13,316 nt of DNA from positions 127,487 to 140,802 of the forward strand of contig MPNW01000426.1 of assembly GCA_011800805.1 (NCBI GenBank). Direction: 5' to 3'. Shown one piece after another: positions 7,014 through 13,222 of this stretch. How positions within the stretch are numbered: position 1 is the first letter of the stretch; the number at the start of each line of letters is the position of its first letter. Origin of the DNA: Hirudo medicinalis (taxonomy: Eukaryota; Annelida; Clitellata; Hirudinida; Hirudinidae). Both the position numbers and the translations under genes were made by a program. Under the pieces are notes generated by a model. The model did no database searches. It was not told the origin of the DNA and worked only from the letters and a program-made list of their open reading frames with translations.

Positions 7014-7160
7014 TTTCGTTCAATTTTTACCAAAACTGGATTTGAATTCCTGGAGCAGCCACCAGCAGCAGCAGGTACCAAACAACATTCTCAAGATTCC
7101 CTCCAATCGCTGACAGGTTTCATCACTTTCCAGACCACCCCGGGCTGTTTCTCAGCAGAA
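7014..7160 (+). CDS. Possible exon fragment (hypothetical)
   Basis: A 49-codon plus frame lies between a TAA at 7011-7013 and a TAA at 7161-7163, without an ATG. The deduced residues include FLEQPPAAAGTKQHSQDSLQ, a balanced composition free of simple repeats except a short CAG/GCA run. CAG|GTACC at 7073 could be a donor, and pyrimidine-rich CACTTTCCAG (to 7133) and TGTTTCTCAG (to 7154) could be acceptors. The opposite strand also has short open frames. No family is recognised, and chance remains likely at this G+C. Confidence 0.15.
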
Positions 7161-7227
7161 TAACAAGTGATTGTCCCTGAGCTATTGCGCTCGCAACCAA
7201 CTGTTTTTTTCAATCTATGGAAATAGT

Positions 7228-7392
7228 AGGAGGCGGTGTGTAATTGTTAAGAGTCTCATGCTTGGGTGCATTGTTAGAGGTGCATTATCGAGTTTTTAGG
7301 GATTCATTCCATTGTTCACTCACTCACTCACTCACTCACTCACTCATTGAATCGATAAAATGTTCGTAACTTCCTCCAGCTGACCGCCTCCT
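7228..7392. repeat. 10-bp GC-rich inverted repeat, 145-bp spacer
   Basis: AGGAGGCGGT (7228-7237) is matched exactly by ACCGCCTCCT (7383-7392). The arms are GC-rich in an AT-rich region. The spacer contains the ACTC microsatellite. An RNA across it could fold into a long-range stem. Confidence 0.5.
7316..7347 (+). repeat. (ACTC)n microsatellite
   Basis: About eight CACT tetramers in a row. This is the only tetramer tract in the window that is not CATC/CATT-related. Confidence 0.95.
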
Positions 7393-7687
7393 GTTGGCTT
7401 TCCTTTGAACCTGCTCAAATATAATTTCCTGCTTCTGATGTCAAATAAAGTTTTTTTTCCAAATTTCATTCCGCAGTTCTTGGTGAGAAATAAATTGAAT
7501 GCAATAATTTGCCTCCAAATATTTCATTACGCAATATTATTAAATTATTATTACCAAATCGAATATTTTAATAATTGTTAGTATTTTAATTGTGTTAATG
7601 CAGGAAATAACTCTCCTAGTTAGGAACTGTCAGTAATTGGGATTTCATGGATAAAGATTGTATTGCGATGTTATGTTGATTTATATT
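7348..7687. other. Spacer without a supported gene
   Basis: Moderately complex at the left (CTCCAGCTGACCGCCTCC contains a CAGCTG E-box and one arm of the inverted repeat), then AT-rich. I see no coding signal. Confidence 0.5.
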
Positions 7688-7821
7688 GTTACGTAATTAT
7701 AATATACAACACAAGTTTACATGTAATTATACAATATAACACATGTTTATATGTAATTAAACATTACAACACATGTTTGTATGTAATTATACAATACAAA
7801 ACAAGTTCACATGTTCAATTT
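7688..7821. repeat. 30-bp tandem repeat, about 4.4 copies
   Basis: Full units occupy 7711-7740, 7741-7770, 7771-7800 and a drifted 7801-7821, with a partial unit upstream. Shared blocks are ACACATGTTT, ATGTAATTA and ACAATAYAAC. The period is exactly ten codons, so two plus frames stay open and read as ten-residue repeats. Substitutions fall at all codon positions, which argues against coding. Confidence 0.85.
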
Positions 7822-7847
7822 ACAGAGTTCAAAGTAATCGAAAAATC

Positions 7848-8036
7848 ATGTGGTCTTCAAAAATTAAGGTGAAAGTTAAAGTATTGTTCGATGCACTCAA
7901 GCGCTTCGTGAAGGCGCCAAGACGACAAGAAGGCGCTAAAAATTCTGACGCCATTTTGTTATTATTCTTATCAATTATTAATTTTGTCGTGGTAAGAGTT
8001 GTTGAATATTTTCACATTTACCTATTATCTAAATAA
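7848..8036 (+). CDS. Small membrane-type ORF (hypothetical)
   Basis: The ATG at 7848 gives 62 residues; the frame is open further upstream to 7773, but that part is 30-bp repeat. Residues 4-34 are strongly basic (KIKVKVKVLFDALKRFVKAP, then RR), and residues 36-49 are hydrophobic (ILLLFLSIINFVVV), long enough for one membrane segment. The segment from about 7890 to 7950 is more GC-rich than its surroundings and uses mixed codons. TTTACAG at 7819-7825 resembles an acceptor, and GTAAGAG at 7992-7998 is a good donor, so an internal exon of 7826-7991 is an alternative. AATAAA (8032-8037) overlaps the TAA stop, and a perfect hairpin follows at 8042-8059. No family is recognised. Confidence 0.25.
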   Translation: MWSSKIKVKVKVLFDALKRFVKAPRRQEGAKNSDAILLLFLSIINFVVVRVVEYFHIYLLSK

Positions 8037-8041
8037 AAATC

Positions 8042-8059
8042 AACAACATAAATGTTGTT
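8042..8059. other. 8-bp perfect hairpin AACAACAT-AA-ATGTTGTT
   Basis: Perfect arms with a 2-nt spacer lie six bases after the stop of the 7848-8036 ORF. The stem does not match the histone 3' stem-loop form (6-bp stem, 4-nt loop). Confidence 0.5.
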
Positions 8060-8156
8060 ATATTGTTTTAATGAATACTTGAATTATCAATAAAATTATA
8101 AAATATTTATTTATTATTTTAGCATCGTTAACTTTAAAAACAAATTATGAACACAT
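8060..8156. other. AT-rich spacer
   Basis: AT-rich filler between the hairpin and an AAT tract. Nothing is supported. Confidence 0.5.
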
Positions 8157-8217
8157 TAATAATAATAATAATCATAATAATCATCATCATAATAACAATA
8201 ATAGTAATAATATCATT
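8157..8217 (+). repeat. Mixed (AAT/ATC)n tract
   Basis: AAT triplets interspersed with ATC and AAC, about 60 bp. Confidence 0.85.
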
Positions 8218-8734
8218 ACCATCAATTTATCGTTAATACCTTACTAATTCAACGAGGTCATAGTTCAAACAGCTTTATTCAGAGCAGGAAGAACTGATGT
8301 CGTGAAAGATTCATTCAAAAAGATCTTTATTCTCCAAGGAAGATCGTGACTGACATGATTTATAATTATCTTTAATTATTTAAAATTATTTACAATTATA
8401 ATAAAATAATCTTTTCATGATGGTGATATTAAAGGCACCTCCAACAAAGACAAAGCATTGAGAGACAAAACTTGTATAGTATTTAGGAAAATTATAATAA
8501 AAATAAATAAAGACAAAATGCGAACAGAGTTTTGAAAATACTGAAATGTGCTTCCTTTGTTGATATTAACGTATTCGAGAGTTGCATGGCTTCTTGAGGA
8601 CTTTTTTTTACATCGAAATGCGAAAACTGGGAACTTAATTGAAAATTATGAAGTAGGAGGTGGAATTTGACTGCTTTAATAATTCTAACTGTTATTAGTA
8701 ATCATTTCGTAATAACTATTACTGCGGTTCTTAA
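8218..8734. other. AT-rich spacer
   Basis: No gene is supported. It holds the inverse partner of the 14-bp match (GCACCTCCAACAAA, 8435-8448) and repeated AATTATTTA-type words around 8360-8400. Confidence 0.55.
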
Positions 8735-8895
8735 CATTATTATTATTATCATTAATATTATTATTGCTATTACTATTATTTTTATCATTATTATTAATGT
8801 TATTATTATTATTATTATTATTGTTGTTGTTGTTGTTGTTATTGCTATTAATATTATTATCATTGTTTTTATTATTATTACTATTATTATTATTT
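8735..8895 (+). repeat. Long imperfect (ATT)n with an internal (GTT)n
   Basis: About 160 bp of ATT triplets interrupted by ATC, GCT and ACT, with a GTT block at 8822-8840. It gives a poly-Ile/Val ORF on the plus strand and poly-Asn on the minus; neither is called. Confidence 0.9.
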
Positions 8896-9005
8896 AAACC
8901 ACAAAGATAATTTGAAACACTTTCTTTCGTTTGAAGAAATAAGGTTCGTGACACTTCAAAGCTGTTCTTATTGCTGGCATTATTACATTAACTCTACTCT
9001 TTCAA

Positions 9006-9066
9006 ACATCATCACCGTCAACATCATCGTCGTCATCGTCAACATCATCGTCGTCATCATCGTCAC
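9006..9066 (+). repeat. (ATC/GTC)n with an exact 21-bp doublet
   Basis: A 21-bp unit beginning GTCAACATCATCGTCGTC occupies 9017-9037 and 9038-9058 without a mismatch. It sits in a longer plus frame (8912-9148) that begins at TTG and is not called. Confidence 0.85.
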
Positions 9067-9188
9067 TGTTGTCTTTAGGAACATCATCAACTTAAAATTA
9101 ATTCAAATTAAAGTTCATCTGAAACACTTTTACAAAATAAAATCTTGAATTTCCATATTTATTGCAACAAATAGTCCCACTTAAAATC

Positions 9189-9284
9189 TTATCCATCCTT
9201 CGAATCGCTCGTCCGTCAATCCGTCAACTTATCTGTCAACCTACGTATTCATCCATCTACTCATCCACCCATCTATCCATCAAG
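9189..9284 (+). repeat. Degenerate CATC array
   Basis: ATCC, GTCC, GTCA and ATCT tetramers with frequent drift, in the same polarity as the other CATC arrays. Confidence 0.75.
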
Positions 9285-9329
9285 AATCGCATCAGCTGCC
9301 GTCAAATGACATCAAATCTGAATGTTTCG

Positions 9330-9420
9330 ATATCGTCATCAGTAAGTACCATCACCTTCATCATCATCGCTATCAACCTTGTCGTCATCATTGTCGTAGG
9401 TATCATCACCACCGTCATTA
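9330..9420 (+). repeat. Degenerate (ATC/GTC)n tract
   Basis: ATC and GTC triplets mixed with other trinucleotides. It reads as a Val/Ile-rich tail in one frame. Confidence 0.7.
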
Positions 9421-9675
9421 ACTAACCTTGATTACAAGATGACATGCAAACTTGTGCCTTTCAGGTAAATTTACAACCGACTCAAAATTACAATCACAAT
9501 TTCTTTTCTTCCGTTTTCAATGATTTTATGTAATTGGCGTTGTTGCTCTTAGTGATGATGGCGATGGTTTTTACAAGCTAAAACTAATAACTAATTAAAA
9601 GCTTGTACGATCACGATTAATAATACAATGACAATTATTACGAACGTCACTGCAATGAAGTTAGAATTACTCGTC
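9421..9675. other. Spacer without a supported gene
   Basis: AT-rich, with a short GATGATGGCGATGG segment near 9552. A minus-strand frame (9591-9869) covers part of it; see findings. Confidence 0.5.
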
Positions 9676-9790
9676 GTCATCGTCTTCATAGCATCACCAT
9701 CGTCATCATCACCTTTGTCGTCATCACCATCGTCATCATCATCATCACCATCATCGTCGTCGTCGTCGTCATTGTTGTCGTCACCAGCAT
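9676..9790 (+). repeat. (ATC/GTC)n trinucleotide tract
   Basis: About 115 bp of ATC and GTC triplets with CAC and TTG interruptions. It reads as poly-Ser on the plus strand and poly-Asp on the minus strand. Confidence 0.9.
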
Positions 9791-10004
9791 CAACTGTGCA
9801 TCCAATTTTTGCAGGATAAAAAAATGCAGTCACGTGGCTGTCATGTGGTCGATGAAAACTGAGAAACATCTAAACTAAATGAACTAAATTAGGAATAATA
9901 GGGGGATTAATCGGAGATTAATTGAAATTAAATGCTTTAAAAAGTATTGAAATTAAAAGTCTTAATGTTTATTAATAGATTGTCAATTGAGAAAAGAAAG
10001 TAGA
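9791..10004. other. Spacer with a CACGTG E-box
   Basis: CACGTG occurs at 9831-9836. The remainder is AT-rich with no gene supported. Confidence 0.45.
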
Positions 10005-10111
10005 CATCATGATGATACTGATGGTGGTGATGAAGATGGCGATGATGGTGATGATGATGATGTTGTTGCTGTGATGGAGATGAAGAGGAGGAGGAGGAGG
10101 AGTATGACGAT
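10005..10111 (+). repeat. (GAT)n-(GGA)n tract
   Basis: GAT/GGT triplets followed by a GAGGAG run at 10083-10102. The minus strand reads His- and Ser-rich (HHHHHHH then SSSSSSSS). That 87-codon ORF is repeat-driven. Confidence 0.9.
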
Positions 10112-10310
10112 GACTTCCTCCAGCTCCTCAAAGACGACATTATGAAGTGTTCTTCAGTGGACGTTTGTGTGCTCGTGCGATAAGTTTTTAACTTATTCAA
10201 AGTTCAAAGTCTAGAATTCCAAGGTCAAAGGTCGAATTGTTGAAGATTTTGCTTACAGTCCTTTGCTCTAGTCACTACTAATATTAATTTTGTTGCTATT
10301 TTCAGCCTAT
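10112..10310. other. Spacer
   Basis: Moderately complex sequence with AAGTTCAAAGT and AAGGTCAAAGGTCG (10199-10235), the latter containing two AGGTCA-like half-sites in tandem with 1-bp spacing, a nuclear-receptor-type arrangement. No gene is supported. Confidence 0.35.
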
Positions 10311-10345
10311 TGTTATTATTATTGTTATTATTATTATTATTATTT
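10311..10345 (+). repeat. (ATT)n microsatellite
   Basis: ATT triplets with one GTT interruption, about 35 bp. Confidence 0.9.
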
Positions 10346-10626
10346 TATTTTATTGCTTCAATACTGAATAATTATGATAAGATTTCAATTGTATAATTTA
10401 AGTTTTAAATTAACGTTATATTTGTTGCTATCATTAATGTAATCGCCCTTATGTTTTGTCATTATTATGTTTATATGACATTATTATTTTTATATTTATT
10501 TCAATTATTTCTACATTCATTCTTATAATTTTTATCGTCTTTCAAATAGCTTCAAACTTCAAGCAAGCTTCCTTGTCATCAGACGCAGAAAGCATCAAAA
10601 CGTCAACACGTCTGACAAGAAGGCCC
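10346..10626. other. AT-rich spacer
   Basis: No gene is supported. The plus frame at 10456-10755 is extended by the GAT tract that follows; the listed start codon is not ATG. Confidence 0.5.
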
Positions 10627-10752
10627 TGTAATGATAATGATTGCGATGACGATGACGTCAGTGATGACATTGATGTTGTTGTTATTGCTGATGATGATGA
10701 TATGATGATGATGATGATGATGATGACGACGTCGACGATGATGATGATGGTT
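10627..10752 (+). repeat. (GAT/GAC)n tract containing a CRE-type palindrome
   Basis: GAT, GAC and GTT triplets with an ATG block at 10701-10724. TGACGTCA at 10653-10660 equals the full CREB/ATF site, but such a sequence arises easily in GAC/GTC repeat DNA. Confidence 0.85.
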
Positions 10753-11032
10753 TAGATTTAAATGAATTAATATTGTTGTTAATGTGAATATTTCCCATTG
10801 TAATGTTGTCATAGATATCACGGAAACCCATCGTAAAATCAAGGAAATCCCAGGATAAATTACGTCAGATTTGAAATTATTTTAAAATTGTTTTAAAAAA
10901 AATTAAAAATCATGAAAAATGTCTCCATTTTGTTTCATTTGTACGTAACTTCCAGTTAATCCATCAACATTTAAAACCATCCTCATTGGCTGAACTTTTC
11001 CGGGCATGATGATAGTAGTCATCAGTCGTGAT
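10753..11032. other. AT-rich spacer
   Basis: Non-repetitive AT-rich sequence with nothing coding. Confidence 0.55.
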
Positions 11033-11107
11033 GATTGTAGTCGTAGGTTTGTAGGTTATGTAGGATGATTGTAGGTTATGATGATGATGCTTAATAATAA
11101 TAATAAT
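11033..11107 (+). repeat. GATGATTGTAG(G)TTATG doublet and (AAT)n
   Basis: GATGATTGTAG occurs near 11031 and 11064, with GTAGGTTATG repeated near it. A short AAT run ends the segment at about 11107. Confidence 0.7.
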
Positions 11108-11180
11108 TACATTTGGATTCTGTTTTAAAAAATCTTTCTTCACTTATTTGTCGTAAGTTGTCGACACCCGATGATGAAAA

Positions 11181-11761
11181 TCATTTGATTTTTCTCTGTG
11201 ATTCGACATGCGAAGTAATTGCAAGCTGGAAAACATTCCGCCTGTCAGTGCTCATTCTTGTATCAGTTGGCATCTCTGTATGCTTCTTTGTATCAGTTAG
11301 TATCTCTGTATGCTTCTTTGTATCAGTTGGCATCTCTGTATGCTTCTTTGTATCAGTTAGTATCTCTGTATGCTTCTTTGTATCAGTTAGTATCTCTGTA
11401 TGCTTCTTTGTATCAGTTAGTATCTCTGCATGCTTCTTTGTATCAGTTAGTATCTCTGNGATTCAGTTGTCGTTGGAACTGTTGTTGTTGATTCCGTTGT
11501 AGTAGATTCAGTGGTCGTTGGAACTGTTGTTGTTGATTCCGTTGTATCAGTTAGTATCTCTGTATGCTTCTTTGTATCAGTTAGTATCTCTGTATGCTTC
11601 TTTGTATCAGTTAGTATCTCTGCATGCTTCTTTGTATCAGTTGGCATCTCTGTATGCTTATTTGTGTCAATTGTATCTATGCATGTGTTTCTTTGTATTA
11701 GTTGATATTTATGTACGCTTATTTGTGATAGGTTGTATGTCTTTGTATCTCTTTTCACCAT
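11181..11761 (-). CDS. Repeat-protein ORF, Thr-rich, frameshifted at an N (hypothetical)
   Basis: The ATG at 11761-11759 opens a minus-strand frame that reads ten-residue repeats (TDTKKHTEIL and variants), then a Thr/Ser/Pro/Glu block from the inserted 45-bp repeat (TTESTTTVPTTTE pattern, mucin-like), and stops just past the ambiguous base 11459. In the other part of the 30-bp array the same TDTKKHTEIL phase is open in the frame one base over. It continues into non-repeat sequence to a TGA at 11183-11181. One extra base at 11459 would join them into about 193 residues with some eleven decapeptide units. A stop lies two codons before the ATG, and there is no signal peptide. Against coding: the array is open in other frames too, and unit differences change residues (Thr to Ala, Ile-Leu to Met-Pro). 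Transcript evidence is needed. Confidence 0.2.
11251..11460 (+). repeat. 30-bp minisatellite, block A (7 copies)
   Basis: Seven 30-bp units begin at 11251, 11281, 11311, 11341, 11371, 11401 and 11431. The core is TGCTTCTTTG, then TATCAGTTAG, then TATCTCTGTA. Units 1 and 3 carry TTGGCATC in place of TTAGTATC, and unit 6 has TGCA for TGTA. The first unit is divergent in its first ten bases, and the last ends in the ambiguous base. Confidence 0.97.
11459..11459. other. Single ambiguous base (N)
   Basis: This is the only N in the window. It lies exactly at the junction between the 30-bp array and the inserted 45-bp repeat, where repeat collapse or a miscounted base is likely. Confidence 0.98.
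11461..11545 (+). repeat. 45-bp repeat inserted in the 30-bp array (about 1.9 copies)
   Basis: ATTCAGTTGTCGTTGGAACT begins the first copy at 11461-11505, and a near-identical second copy runs from 11506 to 11545. The insert replaces about 12 bp of one 30-bp unit. On the minus strand it encodes Thr, Ser, Val, Pro and Glu in the same frame as the 30-bp units to its right. Confidence 0.9.
11546..11750 (+). repeat. 30-bp minisatellite, block B (4 copies plus decayed ones)
   Basis: Units start near 11545, 11575, 11605 and 11635 and match block A closely. Two or three decayed units follow to about 11750, suggesting that the right edge is the older end of the array. Confidence 0.9.
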
Positions 11762-11762
11762 G

Positions 11763-11780
11763 TTGTATTAATTAATACAA
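11763..11780. other. 18-bp perfect palindrome
   Basis: TTGTATTAATTAATACAA is identical to its reverse complement. It is the longest perfect palindrome I found, placed just outside the ATG of the minus-strand repeat ORF. Confidence 0.85.
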
Positions 11781-11910
11781 ATGATTAACTATTTGTTTCA
11801 CCGATAACCTTGTAATTAACAACTAATTACCCCGTCGTAATCCTTTGGTCTCTTTCCTCTACTTTTAATCTATCCTTTCAGATTTCTTTTTGTTTTTTAT
11901 TTTTAATAGC
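11781..11910. other. AT-rich spacer
   Basis: No gene or repeat is supported. Confidence 0.5.
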
Positions 11911-11965
11911 TGATGATTAGCTGATAATTAACTAATTAATTAATGATAATTATGCGATTAATTTA
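11911..11965 (+). repeat. Degenerate 11-bp AT-rich tandem repeat
   Basis: Units begin at 11911 (TGATGATTAGC), 11922 (TGATAATTAAC), 11933 (TAATTAATTAA), 11944 (TGATAATTATG) and 11955 (CGATTAATTTA). The consensus TGATAATTAAN matches the array at 5882-5922. Confidence 0.7.
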
Positions 11966-12049
11966 TTAATTATTAACTAACCTAACTAACATGCTCATGA
12001 ATAGCTGCCATTTGATAATATTAAATAATAGAATCATATATTTAAGTCT

Positions 12050-12172
12050 ATTATTCTATCATTCATTCATTCTATCATCCGTCCATCCATCCATCCATTC
12101 ATTCATTCATCCATCCATCTATTCTTTCATTCATTCATTTATTCACCCTTCCATCCATTCGTTCTTCTTTTC
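12050..12172 (+). repeat. Mixed (CATC/CATT)n array
   Basis: CATT and CATC tetramers in blocks, in the same polarity as the other CATC arrays. It extends a plus ORF (11991-12221) of Ser/Ile/His/Phe repeats, which is not called. Confidence 0.9.
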
Positions 12173-12235
12173 AACCCTTCACTCCTTTGTTTCCGCCTTT
12201 CAGTGGGGAGCAGGTAATTAGACGTCAGTGAATCG

Positions 12236-12372
12236 TTGTTGGCATTTGTGTTGTTTTTGTTGTGTTGTTGTTATTTTTTATATTGTTGTTCTTGTAGTTG
12301 TAATTATTGTAGTACTAGTAGTAGTAGTAGCAGTAGCAGCAGCAGTAGCAGTAGCAGTAGCAGTAGTAGTTG
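12236..12372 (+). repeat. (GTT)n then (GTA/GCA)n tract
   Basis: GTT-rich at the left, then AGT/AGC (GTA/GCA) triplets at about 12310-12370. Plus-frame products are poly-Val/Ala or poly-Ser. Confidence 0.85.
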
Positions 12373-12566
12373 CTGTTCATCGCATTACGGTGTTTGTGTC
12401 GGCCGAGTTGCCTTCTGTCGCAGTTGAAGAACAGGTTCTTGTTGTGGGTTCATGGATGGGTTGAACGTTTGATTGATTGATGGATTGAATGTAGTGAGTG
12501 ACTCGTCGAATCAACGATGTCATGGAGGTGCAAACGTAATAGATATATAGATCAATGTAATTAAGT
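12373..12566. other. Spacer
   Basis: Moderately complex, with GATTGATTGATGGATTG near 12470. No gene is supported. Confidence 0.45.
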
Positions 12567-12660
12567 GATGATGATGATGTTGCTACTGCTGCTGCTGATG
12601 ATGATGATGTTGCTGATAATGAAGATGTCGATAACCATGACAATGATGATGTGTAATGAC
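12567..12660 (+). repeat. (GAT)n/(GCT)n tract with a 30-bp direct repeat
   Basis: GATGATGATGATGTTGCT occurs at 12567-12584 and 12597-12614, exactly 30 bp apart. GAT/AAT triplets continue to about 12660, and GGTAACAA is then duplicated near 12667-12682. Confidence 0.85.
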
Positions 12661-12745
12661 GGCGATGGTAACAAGGTAACAAGGCGATGACGATTTCAGA
12701 CGAAGGCATCTTTTTGCACGTGATGCTGAAATAATTTCACTTAAA

Positions 12746-12872
12746 CACAACCAACAACCAACAACAACACCAACAACCAACAACAACACCAACAACCAAC
12801 AACCAACAACAACACCAACAACCAACAACAACACCAACAACCAACAACAACACCAACACCAACAACCAACAA
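12746..12872 (+). repeat. CAA-rich 19-bp minisatellite
   Basis: The core unit CAACAACCAACAACAACAC appears about four times. Extra 7-bp (CAACCAA) or 6-bp (CAACAC) modules in some units make a mosaic of CAAC, CAA and CAC blocks. The minus strand reads Val/Leu/Gly/Cys-rich. Confidence 0.9.
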
Positions 12873-13186
12873 TAGCAGCAACAAGATAGAAACAACTTCT
12901 CGTTACGTTCTTATCTGCGCTGCTATCAACTTTTTATCTTTATCAACTTGTGAGTCCAGAAATCTTGAGTTGAAATCTTGATTCAGTCTTCAAGCCTCGC
13001 ACGAGATCAATATTTGAACTAAAACGACCTCACCTAACACTGCAAAGGTAATATTATTAGGAACCCTGTTTAAAAATTAGCAAATAGAAGTAAACATGAC
13101 CTGTGTATTTTTATTCATCCATCCATCCCCTCCGTCTATCCAGAATAGCGTTAAACCAAGAACCAAGGCGCATCTGACGCTCTGCA
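12873..13186. other. Spacer with a short CATC tract
   Basis: AT-rich to moderately complex. CATCCATCCATC occurs at about 13117-13128 in the usual polarity. No gene is supported. Confidence 0.5.
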
Positions 13187-13222
13187 TTATTATTATTATT
13201 ATTATTATTATTGTTATAATTA

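Noticed and set aside
8667..9148. Ile/Val-rich membrane-like ORFs
   Set aside because: The hydrophobicity results from ATT/GTT and ATC/GTC triplets; a repeat frame is not evidence of a membrane protein.
10653..10660. Full CRE palindrome TGACGTCA as a regulatory site
   Set aside because: It lies inside a GAC/GAT tract where TGACG and CGTCA arise by repeat drift; there is no independent support.
11113..11502. Plus-strand ORF with repeats of SVSISVCFFV type
   Set aside because: It starts at TTG, is antisense to the Thr-rich frame, and several plus frames are open because the period is 30 bp. The minus frame is the more protein-like of the two.
12180..12215. Ten-base micro-exon between CCTTTCAG and GTAATT
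   Set aside because: Both splice motifs are present, but such a tiny exon without flanking exons or a frame is not supportable.
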